Positions 36,684-48,076 of a stretch of DNA of 64,000 nt are shown piece after piece. The notes under the pieces are model-generated. The model ran no database searches and had not been told where the DNA came from. It worked only from the letters and a program-made list of their open reading frames with translations. This DNA comes from Pseudoneurospora amorphoporcata (taxonomy: Eukaryota > Ascomycota > Sordariomycetes > Sordariales > Sordariaceae). The first letter of the stretch is position 1. The number at the start of each line of letters is the position of its first letter. The stretch lies in assembly GCA_033297205.1 (NCBI GenBank), contig MU859202.1, forward strand, positions 1 through 64,000, given 5' to 3'. Both the position numbers and the translations under genes were made by a program.

Positions 36684-38605
36684 ACATGCTCCCCGTTGTG
36701 CCGCCGGTGCCGTCGACGCCCATCTACTCCAGGCGCAACTCGGGCTGCCTCCAGTCACCAATGCAGCACAAGCCGTTCCTCAACCTCGATGCCATCACCA
36801 GCATGCCTGTTCCTCAGGTGCTCACGCCAATGGCTTCCCCCCAGCCCATTCACGCCAGACCCGCCATCAAGCTGCAAACCGAGATGGGCGACTATTGCGG
36901 CATGCCGCCTAGCCCTCCGCTGACGCGTTCCAACAGCGCCGCCAGCAGCCCGCGCAGCTGTGATCTGCTCCAGACTCCGTGCAACCCAATGGTGTCGGGA
37001 ATGGACGGCTTCGAGGCGAAGCCTGCTGGTCACGAAATGAAGCCTTACTCTCCTCCTCTTACGCCTGGTATGTATTTGTCTCCATTTTTTTGCGTTTCTA
37101 TTTGATTGTGCAGCATCCTTGGAAAGAGAAGGAAGCGAACTGGGAAGTTGCAAGCTGAGCTTCGGTGGGTCGGGGTGGAAGCGGTGACGAGATGAAATGT
37201 TGGCTGCACCAACTAAAAATGCCGGCCTGATAACGTGTTTCAAGAGGAGCGGGATGTGGAGGCCGCTGCAGCAAGCACGACCCCGGCGGACGACTCGGAT
37301 TGCGCACTGCTGGTCCAAGCATTTCTTTGGGGGGGGCTGAGCTAACCAGGACCCCAATTTCTAGTGTACCTTCCCGACCAGGCCCGCATCCAGGTTCCCA
37401 TGCTCCCCTCCAATGACCTGAACCTTAATACGCCAAACACCACCGCCAGCGGCCTCCTTACTCCTACTCCCACCTACAGCGCCCTGCTCTCGCCTGCCGC
37501 GTCGCCGCTCGTCCAGCCGGCCTCCATCTTCCCGGTTCCCGTCGACGGCGTCTGCGATCCCCGCGAGCTTACCGTCGGCACTGTCAATTCCACCCTTGCT
37601 CCCGAGTACTTCCCCACCATCTACTCGGCCGACGAGGAGGACCGTGACTACTTCTCCCAAGGCATTGCCCCGCAGAGACTCGCTACCCCCTTCGACTACT
37701 CGTTCAACCCCCAGCTCACTGCTGGCCTCCCTGTCTTTGACATCCTCTCCGTCTTGACTGACATCGACTCGGAGGACGAGTCTCCCTTCACCAGCGGCTC
37801 TTGCTCCCTGGTTGAGAGCTCCCCCAGCACCAGCAGCCGCTCGCGCTCCAGCTCCGGCGCTGCCTCGCTCGACCAGTCCAGCCTTTTCTGCGACGAGCTC
37901 GAGGACACGCGCGATATCGAGTCTGTTGAGGACGACTGCTGCTCTGACAACGAGTCCCGCCCCAGCAAGAGGGCAAGGCACGTACGCAAGCCCGCCATGG
38001 ACGTCGCTGTCGACAACCAGACCGCCAGCACCGAGAAGCAGACCCCGGCCAGCGAGCACACCCAGCAGGCTGCCAGCGCCGAGCATGAGAGCAACCACAA
38101 CACCGAGTCCAACGCGACCACCGAATCATCGGTCGAGGCCGGTGAGCAGGCGTCGACGCCCCTCCCCGTGCCTACCAACCGCCGCGGCCGCAAGCAGTCC
38201 TTGACCGAAGACCCTTCCAAGACCTTCAAGTGCGACATCTGCAACCGTCGCTTCCGCCGCCAAGAGCACCTCAAGCGCCACCACCGTTCTCTGCACACCC
38301 ATGACAAGCCTTTCGAGTGCAACGAGTGCGGTAAGAAGTTCTCTCGCTCCGATAACCTGTCCCAGCATGCCCGTACCCACGGTTCTGGCTCGCTTGTCAT
38401 GGACTTGATCAACGATCCCGAGCTCATGGGCATGCACCACCCCGGTTTCATCCATCATCCGATGATGGGTCCCGCCCTTACCAGCGAGGACTGCCACACT
38501 TTTGGCAAGGTCCTCTTCCAGGTTGCCTCCGAGGTTCCTGGCAGCGGCAGCGACTCTTCGGATGACGGCGAGTCCAACAAGAAGAAGCGGAGGAGAGGCG
38601 AGTGA
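36581..38605 (+). CDS. seb-1: SEB-1, Msn2/4-type C2H2 stress transcription factor
   Basis: Two exons (36581-37067, 37365-38605) separated by a 297-nt intron give 575 residues. Two C2H2 zinc fingers lie at about 450-473 (C452, C455, H468, H473) and 479-501, with the helix motifs RRQEHLKRHHRSLH and FSRSDNLSQHARTH that define the Msn2/4 group; these bind the stress response element AGGGG/CCCCT. The N-terminal 440 residues are Pro/Ser/Thr-rich and acidic in places, typical of activation regions, and a basic KKKRRR segment ends the protein. Orthologues (yeast Msn2/4, Trichoderma Seb1, Neurospora SEB-1) control responses to osmotic, oxidative and heat stress. An alternative in-frame ATG lies at codon 5. 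The splice acceptor TTTCTAG at 37364 is preferred over an in-frame CCAG at 37349, which is too close to the branch site GCTAAC. Confidence 0.93.
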
Positions 38606-39844
38606 ATAGCCTTCACTGCGCTAATCTAAACCCGCTTGTTCACTTCTTCGCACACTCTTCCCCATTAATGGCGGTCTTCGCAGTGGAACGGAGCCGTCCT
38701 TATTGATGTTAGACATGAACCATTACGAGATTCATTGGCCGGAATACCCCCCAACCATCGGTGCTTTTAAGGATCAAAAGAATTATAGAGAGAGAGAGAG
38801 AGGGCATACTCCCCGATGTTTGTTACGAACGATGGGTGTGCAACATCGGACGCCCATTCACCACACCTTTGGAAAAGGTTGGATTAGAAAAGGGCGTTTA
38901 TAGGTATTGCACGATTCCCCCGGGCATTTTGGGTTTTGATGGATTGGAGGAGGACAGCAGTCTCTGTCTCAGGCGCACACAGCAAGTTGTTTTTGGAGTC
39001 AATACTCCTTATTATTTTTGTTACAACTTCCGATGTTTCAGACATTTTAATCGTTCGGTGGACGGAGCAGCTGGCTCAGCCGTCTATCGCAACACTTTTC
39101 TTCATATTTTTTTTCTTCTTCTTCTCTCAACAAAATGCTGTTGTTTCCTCCTCCGCATCATACTCATGGCATCCTCGGTTTGCAGGATATCGTCGTTAGC
39201 TTAGCATCAAAGACTCGGGCCAGTTGGTCTGGGAAAAGTATAAAGGCATACAAAATGCACATTCAAACAACTTTTTGCCTCCTCTTGCATGCTTGTGAAT
39301 TTCACAGATTGAACAATATCTCGCTGGTCTTCACCTTTCCGAGGCTCTTGTGTCGGTGCGCTCAGCAATGACCTGTAAAGAGGTAGGTAGGGGAAATGCC
39401 CGCTGTTAATGCTGTACTTACCAGACTGCCCTCGATGCGCCAAAAATGCGATCTCAGTAAGTATATTGTTAGCGCAACGCCGCGTGAGTTGTGTCCCCAC
39501 TGGAGTTACAGCGCGTAAAGTTTTAATAGTAGATCAGACGATGAACAACGGGCATTTTCATCAAAACATTATTGACAGTCGCTCCAGGTAAGTAAGTCTG
39601 TACCCTGTGCTCATTCATAGCGCTAACCAGCCGTAGTGTTATTTATATTGGAGGGGGTTCGTACTGGAGCCGCGATACTATCCAAAGTCACACATTCCAG
39701 GGTCTTGGGCTGTCGTCGCCTTTAAGTAGCAGGACGACCGAATTCATCCTTACCTGGTAATATCTGGATCCGAGCGTCGAACGGAAAGATCACGAGAAGC
39801 AGAAAACACACATAGTTAAATCCATCGCCAGATCTCGACTCACG
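38606..39844. other. Intergenic region between seb-1 and dph6
   Basis: Contains the 3' end of seb-1 (T-rich from about 39010 to 39130) and the dph6 promoter. Frames of up to 147 codons (38761-39204) show no domain and start with a non-ATG codon. A GA-dinucleotide run lies at 38788-38802. No gene is called. Confidence 0.6.
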
Positions 39845-42637
39845 ATGGCCACCTCCACGGCCCCTCCTCCTCCAGCTCAAGGAGAAGGCTTAAATGTCAT
39901 TGCCCTCATCTCCGGCGGCAAGGACAGTTTGTTCTCCCTCCTCCACTGTCTCGCCCATGGCCATCGCGTGGTAGCCCTGGCAAATCTACACCCACCGGAG
40001 GAATATGAAGAAGGAACGGAAGAAGAAGAAGAAGAAGATCTCAACAGCTTTATGTACCAAACCGTCGGCCACCAAGTAATCCCCCTGTACGCCGAAGCTA
40101 CGGGCATCCCGCTGTACCGCCAGCCCATTCTGGGCGGAGCTACGCAGGGGAAGGATTACTCCCATTTTTCGGGAGTATCAAATATCGGACCAGGAGGATC
40201 TAAGGCTGCTGTCGAAGTTGAAGAGAATGCCACAACAGCACCAGCAAAAGACCATGACAACGATGAAACAGAATCCATGATCCCCCTCCTCCTCGCCATC
40301 AAGCGTGCCCACCCCGAAGCAAACGCCATCTGCGCCGGCGCCATTCTCAGCACCTACCAGCGCACGCGCGTCGAGTCGGTAGCTACTCGCTTAGGCTTGA
40401 CACCGTTGGCCTTTTTGTGGAAGTTCCCCGTTTTGCCCGTCCCATCTCATTCTATGGATGCGGACGCGCAACTTCTAGAGGACATGGCAGCCGCGGGCAT
40501 GGAAGCGCGCATCATCAAGGTCGCCAGCGGCGGGCTGGATGACTCGTTCCTTTGGACCAACGTCGCGGACTGGGTAGGGAAGGAAAGGATTGCGAGGAGC
40601 ATGCGGCGGTTTGGGACGGTGTCGGAGAAGGGGGCAGTGATTGGTGAGGGAGGGGAGTTTGAGACGTTGGTGTTGGATGGACCAGGAAGGCTGTTTCGGA
40701 AGAGGATCGTGGTGGAGGAGAAGGATAGACGGATTGTGAGGGAGGGAGGAGGGTGTGCTTGGTTGAGTTTTGGGGGAGCGAGGTTGGAAGATAAGGAAGT
40801 CACTGATGAGAAGAGTGAGGCTGTTGAGGTCAGGATTCCGGATTTGTTGGATGGTAGATTTGTGAGGGTGTTGGAGGATTTAAACAAGACTTCCGGCGAG
40901 GGAGCTGAGAAGCTTCTGGCTCTACTCAGCCTAGATCCTCAACAAGGCCTGTGGAAGCAAGAAGGTACACCTCAACTAGGACTGTTTCAGAGCCCCAACG
41001 ACAGCAAACTCCAACAATGGTGTTTCTTCGGCAAAGCTTCCTCTTCTTCCTCCGCCGACAACAGCAGCAGCAGCACGAGCAGCAGCACGATCGAGTCAGA
41101 AACATCCTCATTAACTTCCCAAATCCGCCAACAACTCCAGCAGCTCAACCTGTCCCCATCCGCCATCCTCGCCTCCACCATCCTCTTGCGAAACATGGCC
41201 GATTTCCCCGCCGTCAACGCCATCTATGGCGCGCTCTTCGACGCACCCAACCCCCCCTCCAGAGTCTGTGTTGCATGCGGCGACTCCCTCTCTGCCCTTG
41301 CCGGCGGCAATGACAGCAACATCAACATCGCCATCTACCTCACCGTCCACACCGGCTTCACCAGCAAGTCTTCCCAACCCGACCAGCGGCGACAAGGTCT
41401 CCACGTGCAATCCCGTTCATACTGGGCTCCCGCCAACATCGGACCGTACAGCCAAGCCATTTCGATTCCGTTGGCCAGTCTCTCATCCTCAGAAGCCTCC
41501 TCCGATAACAATGATGGTCCAAGATTAGTAACCATAGCGGGCCAAATCCCTTTGGTACCCGCCACCATGACCTTGCCTCACGCGAAATCAGAGCAAGATC
41601 AACGACAGGCACTAAACACCCAACTCGCCCTCTCTCTCCAACACCTCTGGCGCATCGGCGTCGAAGTGGGTGTGCAGTGGTGGACCAGTGCTGTGGCCTA
41701 CTTCCCTGCTGACGATACTAACGTTGTGGGCATGCCGATGAGCAACAAAGCCAAACTGGCATACAAAACCTGGCAATCTGCCCACCAGTGGTCCTCCAAA
41801 GTCATCGCATCATCAGAGTATGACCACGACGCCAACTCCGATTCAGATGATAATGATAGTGATGAAAACTCGGACGAAGATGAAGATGAAGAAGACTCCG
41901 ACGCCGGCGGCCCGGATCTCTGGGACAGAAAATTCAACCCGCTTTACAAGTCCTTCGCTGTCACCAACTCCTCAGGAGACACTTCCTCTGGGGGGGGAAC
42001 GAAGCTGCCTGATTGGAGCATTCTATCCAACAAGACCAAGAAGAATAAGAACAAGAGGACAACCCCACCTTTCTTCGCCGCCCAAGTCTCTGAGCTCCCC
42101 CGCTCCGCTGGCGTGGAGTGGCACGCACACCTGGGAGTTTCCAAAGCCAGCTCCAAGAGTGTGACGGTTTTGGAAAGTTCCCTGATGGATGGTGCTGGTG
42201 GTGGTAATGATGGGAGAGTGGTGGAGGTCCATCAGACTGTTATTCGCTCTCCTGTTTCCGGGTCTTCTCATGGCGATGATGACGATGATGACGAAGACGG
42301 TGTTAAAAATGTGTCTTCGGGACGACGACCCGCTACCCTCCTCCAGACAATACTAGTGGAGCGACATACAGCTGGAAACTCATCATCATCATCGTCGTCG
42401 TCCCTGTTCACAGGACTGGATGAAATTGCGCGGTTGGCCACTCATCGGTTGATAAGTCCTGAACAAGGAGTGGCAGAGAAGGGTAACCCGTCAGTTTCGG
42501 TGCGTTATGTGGATACTGGGGTGTACTCCTCCGCCGGGCTTGACAGTGGTGTACCTGTGGTGCCGTGTGCGTCCCTCTGGAGTGGAAATGGGGAGAAGCT
42601 TGCTTCTGTGACGATCTATCAGAGTGTATTTGAGTGA
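39845..42637 (+). CDS. dph6: Dph6, diphthine-ammonia ligase
   Basis: A single exon of 930 codons. The N-terminal domain is an adenine-nucleotide alpha-hydrolase/PP-loop ATPase with SGGKDS at residues 23-28, followed by the family segments AGAILSTYQRTRVE, near residue 166, and EGGEFETLVLDGP, near residue 274. Two RidA/YjgF-like domains follow: one before the segment SYWAPANIGPYSQAI and the second in the C-terminal third. Dph6 uses ATP and ammonium to amidate diphthine in elongation factor 2, the last step of diphthamide synthesis, in the cytosol. The protein is longer than yeast Dph6 because of low-complexity inserts: a poly-Glu stretch near 58-66, a poly-Ser stretch near 400-420 and an Asp/Ser/Glu stretch near 660-690. 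The ATG at 39845 is the first in the frame. Confidence 0.93.
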   Translation: MATSTAPPPPAQGEGLNVIALISGGKDSLFSLLHCLAHGHRVVALANLHPPEEYEEGTEEEEEEDLNSFMYQTVGHQVIPLYAEATGIPLYRQPILGGATQGKDYSHFSGVSNIGPGGSKAAVEVEENATTAPAKDHDNDETESMIPLLLAIKRAHPEANAICAGAILSTYQRTRVESVATRLGLTPLAFLWKFPVLPVPSHSMDADAQLLEDMAAAGMEARIIKVASGGLDDSFLWTNVADWVGKERIARSMRRFGTVSEKGAVIGEGGEFETLVLDGPGRLFRKRIVVEEKDRRIVREGGGCAWLSFGGARLEDKEVTDEKSEAVEVRIPDLLDGRFVRVLEDLNKTSGEGAEKLLALLSLDPQQGLWKQEGTPQLGLFQSPNDSKLQQWCFFGKASSSSSADNSSSSTSSSTIESETSSLTSQIRQQLQQLNLSPSAILASTILLRNMADFPAVNAIYGALFDAPNPPSRVCVACGDSLSALAGGNDSNINIAIYLTVHTGFTSKSSQPDQRRQGLHVQSRSYWAPANIGPYSQAISIPLASLSSSEASSDNNDGPRLVTIAGQIPLVPATMTLPHAKSEQDQRQALNTQLALSLQHLWRIGVEVGVQWWTSAVAYFPADDTNVVGMPMSNKAKLAYKTWQSAHQWSSKVIASSEYDHDANSDSDDNDSDENSDEDEDEEDSDAGGPDLWDRKFNPLYKSFAVTNSSGDTSSGGGTKLPDWSILSNKTKKNKNKRTTPPFFAAQVSELPRSAGVEWHAHLGVSKASSKSVTVLESSLMDGAGGGNDGRVVEVHQTVIRSPVSGSSHGDDDDDDEDGVKNVSSGRRPATLLQTILVERHTAGNSSSSSSSSLFTGLDEIARLATHRLISPEQGVAEKGNPSVSVRYVDTGVYSSAGLDSGVPVVPCASLWSGNGEKLASVTIYQSVFE

Positions 42638-43355
42638 ATGGATCTGTGTAGAGGACAGGAAGCAAGTATTACGGAAAAAGGGAGCGTGCTCAAAGTTTAG
42701 AGCCGACTGTTTGAATGGAACTTGATGTTTGTCATGATTCCATGTCGTGAAGGATGATCCAACTGTGAGCATGTCAATCCAAAGTCCAGCTCATTGTGTT
42801 CACTCTTACCGTGTTCAACCGGCAAACTCGCCAGGGCACGAAGAAAAAGTACCGGACGGTACCAGTTCCATATCATCATCCTGCTGTAATACATCAGATA
42901 CCGTAGAGCAACATGTTCATATCTCCTTCTCTGTTCAAAACACGCGCCATACATATCTACACCACCGACATATGTCCAAGAGTTGTGATGATGAAGAGTG
43001 GGGTATGTGCCCTGAAGAGAGAAAAGAGAAAAAGAAAGCTACTACATATGGGTATGACACCGTAGAAGATTGAATGATTAGATAGGATGAAAATTTCGTC
43101 CCGTACACATATCAACATCTAAACAGCAAAGAAAGAAAAATGTTGCAAGCAAATGAACAAACAAGAACTAACACCGGTTCCTTCCCGCTTATAGAGACAT
43201 CCACATGGAGATCCAAAACCCTTCCACAACCAAACGCCCTTTTTATGAGTTGTTGAAAATGACTTTTGACACCCCCCATGCGTGATTTTTCTTTTTTGAA
43301 CACGTCTTCAAAAACTTAAAAAGAAATACAATCAAACAGAATGGTATCATGTCAT
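42638..43355. other. Convergent spacer between dph6 and arg-3
   Basis: Both flanking genes end here (dph6 stop at 42635-42637, arg-3 stop at 43356-43358). Contains the two 3' UTRs only; no frame with a domain is visible. Confidence 0.75.
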
Positions 43356-46300
43356 TTACAAAGGCTTGCCGCCAATGAACTCGGACCACCTACGGACCTC
43401 AGAGGGGATACCCTCGGGGCGGGGCAGCTTCTCGGCCATGCACTGAGCGAAGAGCATAGCGGTCTAGGTGAGAAGTGAAACGTTAGCTTTCAGTCACCGG
43501 GAAATGAAGGGTCTGTACGGAGGAGCTTACCTGGGGCTCCATGAAGAGAGGAACGCCGAAGTCGACGGCGTTACGACGCATGACGTAGTCAACATCGAAG
43601 ATGGTCTTGCCACGGGCCTGGGCAAGGTTGAAGACACCACGGATGTTGTTCTTGGCGAAGACCTCACGAAGGGCACGCTTGTCATCGGTGGGGAACTCAA
43701 TGACCTCGACGTTGATCTTGTTCTTGGCAGAGGACTCGAGGAACTGCTTGACCTCGTTATCGGCGGCATAGAGCTTGTAGCCGAGAGGGCTGAGGTAGTC
43801 GACGATGGTGGTCAACCAGCTCTTGTTAAGCTCACCACCGAAGAGAAGACCCTCACCGGGCTCAGGAACGCGGAAGTTCATGGCGGACTGGAGAGAGGCC
43901 CAGTAGGCATCAACGAGATCCTTACCGAAGCAGGCCATCTCACCAGTAGAGGCCATCTCGACGCCGAGGAAGGGGTCGGCGCCAGCAAGACGGGTCCAGG
44001 AGAACTGCGGAACCTTGGTGGCGAGGTAGTCACGCTTGACAGCCATGAGATCAGTGGGCTCAGGGACGTTCTTGCCGACAAGGGCCTTGGTAGCAGCATC
44101 AATGAAGTTGACGCCGAGGACCTTGGAGACGAAGGGGAACGAACGAGAGGCACGGAGGTTGCACTCAATGACCTTGAGGGCCGGGAGGCCACCCTCAGGA
44201 TCATCAGCCTTGATGATCTGCATGTTGAAGGGACCGGTGATCCTCCAGGCCTTGGCGACCTTCTGGGCGATCTCCTTGACGCGGTCCATGGTGGTCTGGT
44301 CAAGGCTGGCGGGAGGGAGGACGAGGGTGGCATCACCGGAGTGGACACCAGCCTGCTCAACATGCTCAGAGACGGCGTGGAGGATGAGGTTACCCTCGGA
44401 GGCAACACCATCAACATCGATCTCCTGGGCGCCCTCGATGAACTTGGTGATAACAACGGGGTGCTCGGGGGAGACGTTGGCAGCAGCCTCAAGCTTGTCC
44501 TTGAGGTCCTCCTTGCTGCGGATGACGGTCATGGCAGCACCGGACAGGACGTACGAGGGACGAACAAGGACGGGGTAGCCAACCTCCTCAGCGAACTTCT
44601 CAGCAGCCTCAACAGAGGTGAGCTCCTTCCAGGCGGGCTGATCAACACCGATACTATCGAGGATCTCAGAGAACTTCTGTCTGTCCTCAGCACGGTCGAT
44701 ATCGCGGGGATCGGTGCCGAGAACGCGGGCCTTGCCAGTCTCCTGGAGACGGAGGGCAATGTTCTGGGGAAGCTGACCACCGACAGAGACGACAACACCA
44801 GAGGCGCTCTCGAGCTCATAGATATCCATGACACGCTCGTAGCTAAGCTCCTCGAAGTAAAGCTTATCAGCGGTATCGAAATCGGTAGAGTAGGTCTCGG
44901 GGTTGTAGTTGATCATGACGGTCTTCTCGCCCATGGCCCTCAGGGCCTGGGTGGCGCTGACAGCGCACCAATCGAACTCGACCGAGGAACCGATACGGTA
45001 GACACCGCTGCCGAGAATGACGGTACCCTTATCCTCGAAGGTGACGTCGTGGGTAGAGGCGTTATAAGTGGTGTAGAGGTAGTTGGTGTCAGCGGGGAAC
45101 TCGGCGGCCAGAGTATCGATCTTCTTGACCCAGGGCCTGATACCGAACTCCTTTCTGGCAGCGCGGACAAGGTCCTCGGTGCTGTTGACCGCCATGGCGA
45201 TCTGCTTATCGGAGAAACCGAGCTTCTTGGCCTTGACGATGTGCTCCTTCTTGAGGGCCTCGAGGCTGCCAAGCTGCTGCATCTCCTTCTGGCAGTCAAC
45301 AATGTTCTGGAGCTTGTAGAGGAACCACTTGTCGATCTTGGTCAACTCATGGACCTTCTCAACAGAGTAGTTCTCGTGGATCATGGCCTGGCCAACAGCC
45401 AACCAGCGGCGGTCGGTAGGGTTCTGGAGCTCAAAGTCGAGATCCTCGAACTTGTCGCCCTGAAAACCGACGAAGCGGGGGTCAACCTGGCGGATAGCCT
45501 TCTGGAAAGACTCCTCGAAGGTACGGCCAATGGCCATGACCTCACCAACCGACTTCATGGCAGAGCCAATGTCGCGCTTGACGTGCTGGAACTTGGACAG
45601 ATCCCACCTGGGAATCTTGGTGACGATGTAGTCAAGAGAAGGCTCGAAGTTGGCGGTGGTGGTCTTGGTGACAGCGTTGGGGAGCTCGGGAAGGGAGTGG
45701 CCGAGACCGATCTTGGCGGCAGTGTAGGCCAGAGGGTAGCCGGTAGCCTTGGAGGCGAGGGCAGACGAACGGGAAAGACGGGCGTTGACCTCAATGACAC
45801 GGTAGTCAAGGCCATCGGGCTGGAGGGCGTACTGGACGTTGCATTCACCAACGACGCCCAAGTGACGGACGATCTTGATGGCAGCGGAACGGAGCATGTG
45901 ATACTCCTCATCGCTGAGGGTCTGGGAAGGAGCGACGACGATAGAGTCACCAGTGTGGATACCGAGGGGGTCGAAGTTCTCCATGTTGCAGACAGTAATG
46001 CAGTTGTTGTTGGCATCACGGACGACCTCGTACTCAACCTCCTTCCAGCCCTTAAGGGACTTCTCAACCAAGATCTGGGGAGAGAGAGTAAGGGAGCGAG
46101 CAGCCATATTGCGGAGCTCCTCCTCGTTGTTGGCGAAACCGGAACCGAGACCACCAAGGGCGTAGGCAGCACGGACAATAATGGGGTAGCCAATCTTGTT
46201 GGCAGCATCGAGGGCCTCATCAACGGTGTTAACGGCAATGGACTTGGCGATGGGGATATTGATCTCCTCGAGGGCTTTGGCGAAGAGATCTCTGTCCTCA

Positions 46301-47023
46301 GAAAGCTCCAATGTCCTGACACTGGTACCGAGAACCTTGACACCGTACTTCTCGAAGAGGCCAAGCTTCTGCATCTGGACACCCAGGTTGAGGGCGGTCT
46401 GACCACCGAAGGACAGGAAGATACCATCGGGCTTCTCCCTCTGGATGACGTACTCGACGTACTCGGGGGTGACGGGGAGGTAGTAGACCTCGTCGGCGAG
46501 GGAGTGGTTGGTCTGGATGGTAGCGATGTTGGGGTTGATCAGCACGGAAGCAACACCGGCCTCCTTGAGGGCCTTGAGCGCCTGAGAACCTGGATGAGCA
46601 GAGTATGGTCAGTACTTCTGTCTGTTTATTTTGTTGTTTATTTGTGTAGTGAGTATCACTGAGTCACCAGGTCTTGAACATACCCGAGTAATCGAACTCG
46701 CCGGCCTGGCCAATGGCAAGACCACCGGAGCCGACAACAAGCACCTTCTTGACATCAACATGGTCGCGGGGCTTGACGACGCCGCTCTGGATATAAGCCT
46801 TCGCATCGGGCGCGGGTTGGCTGGCAGTAGCCGCGGCAGCGGAGGCAGAGAGCCACCTCTTCTGGGAGGACGGCCTCTGGGCGGCGTTGGCCTGTGTCTG
46901 GAAGATGGAGGTGTTCTGGGCGCCGGAGGTGAAAGCCCTCAGTTGGGACGCCTGGACGGGGACCCGCCGACCATGGCGGAGGAGAGCAGGAGCTCGGCCA
47001 GCCTTGTGCACGGTCGACAGCAT
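43356..47023 (-). CDS. arg-3: Carbamoyl-phosphate synthase, arginine-specific, large subunit
   Basis: Three exons on the minus strand (47023-46684, 46589-43531, 43463-43356; introns of 94 and 67 nt) give 1168 residues. The N-terminal 60-80 residues are rich in Arg, Ser and Ala with no acids, a mitochondrial targeting peptide. The synthase starts near 90 with VKKVLVVGSGGLAIGQAGEF. Two homologous halves follow, each with an ATP-grasp domain (carboxyphosphate and carbamate sites), and the C-terminal quarter is an MGS-like regulatory domain. With the small subunit (arg-2, not in this window) it makes carbamoyl phosphate from glutamine-derived ammonia, bicarbonate and two ATP for arginine synthesis. 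The pyrimidine pathway uses a separate fused enzyme, and the targeting peptide favours the arginine-specific form. Both joins restore conserved sequence (FDYSG|SQALKAL and MEPQ|TAMLFAQ). Confidence 0.97.
46660..46666 (-). promoter_or_regulatory. CPC-1/Gcn4-type site in arg-3 intron 1
   Basis: A perfect TGAGTCA lies inside the 94-nt first intron of arg-3. CPC-1, the Neurospora Gcn4 homologue, binds TGASTCA and activates amino-acid synthesis genes under starvation. Intronic placement close to the start of the gene is unusual but compatible with function. Confidence 0.5.
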
Positions 47024-47185
47024 TATGTCCGATATGTGGGGAGAGGTGTTTGTAGAAAAGGAAAAAAAGAAAGACTAAAAGAAAGGCCTCGTGAGAGCGG
47101 CGCGGGGGGGAGCCCGATGTCTTGTATATCAACAAACAACCTTGGTCGGCGATGATAAGCTGCTAACCCCGGATTTTTGACCAAT

Positions 47186-47192
47186 TGACTCA
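47186..47192 (-). promoter_or_regulatory. CPC-1/Gcn4-type site in the arg-3 promoter
   Basis: A perfect TGACTCA within the near-palindrome ATTGACTCAAT, 163 bp upstream of the arg-3 ATG, the usual place for cross-pathway control of an arginine gene. Confidence 0.75.
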
Positions 47193-47884
47193 ATCTCGGG
47201 TCTCCCGTCCGTGTTTTCGGATTTTCGCGCTTTTAAGTTTGGCGGAGGAGGGACTGGAGAGGTGGGACGGAAGGAGGGACGGAGCGCGGTGACTGGTTAT
47301 GGTGGCCGGCGCAGAGACGAGAGAGACAAATAATTCCCAGGACCGGCGGCTGTGGGGATGGCCGATAAGAGATAAGGCCGGCGGCAGGGGGGGTTTGTCG
47401 TGGACTGGTGGTGGGCAGGTGTGACTCTTTCACCAAACAGAATCGACGATGAGGCCCCGAATGGTCTCCTTTGGGAATCCACCACGCTCTCTGCCGGGCA
47501 ATGGTGAAAATTTTTAAGACGGGCCGCGTACGGTGCCAGCTCGGTGGGTGGCTTCCGACAACGAGCGGAAGCGGAGCCCTCTGCACCTGCCGCTGCCATG
47601 GACCTGAGATGCTATCTCGCGTCTGCTTCATGGATCATGCTCGGCGCAGTGGCATTTTGCCAAATTCCCATTCGTATCCCCAGGCAATTTAATCTCACCT
47701 ACCCGGGCCATACTAGTCCAGTCTCTTGCGACAAACATGAGACTCACTCGTCAATCGTTATGCCTTTTTGTGTTATTAAAAAAGAAAAAAAAAAAAAAAA
47801 AAAAAACATCGCCTTTGAAAGGATGATCTGAAGTCGGTTATGCTTTTGTCCGATGCGAGACGGCTAGTACCTAGTCAATGGCTA

Positions 47885-47915
47885 CAACCTCCAACCTCCA
47901 ACCTCCAACCTCCAA
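47885..47915 (+). repeat. (CAACCTC)4.4 tandem repeat
   Basis: Four full heptamers plus CAA, in non-coding DNA upstream of arg-3. The motif is not telomeric. Confidence 0.9.
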
Positions 47916-48076
47916 ATTGTCGCGCGACACCCAAACCCCGCCAAAACTGGGCTACCTTGGCGGTGAAACTGGCTGAAATTGGGTGCAACGGACAATCGGA
48001 CATGTCATTGGCCAATTGCCCGTTCGCTTGAGACTTTTTGGCGGGAGAGGAAATTCCCGCGTGTTATGTGATTGGT

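Noticed and set aside
37361..38451. Minus-strand frames of about 245-251 codons opposite seb-1
   Set aside because: Shadow of the zinc-finger gene caused by codon bias.
43468..46662. 1064-codon open frame on the + strand opposite arg-3
   Set aside because: It mirrors the arg-3 exon 2 reading frame. Strong third-codon C/G bias leaves the antisense frame stop-free. No domain is visible and it crosses the arg-3 introns without splice logic.
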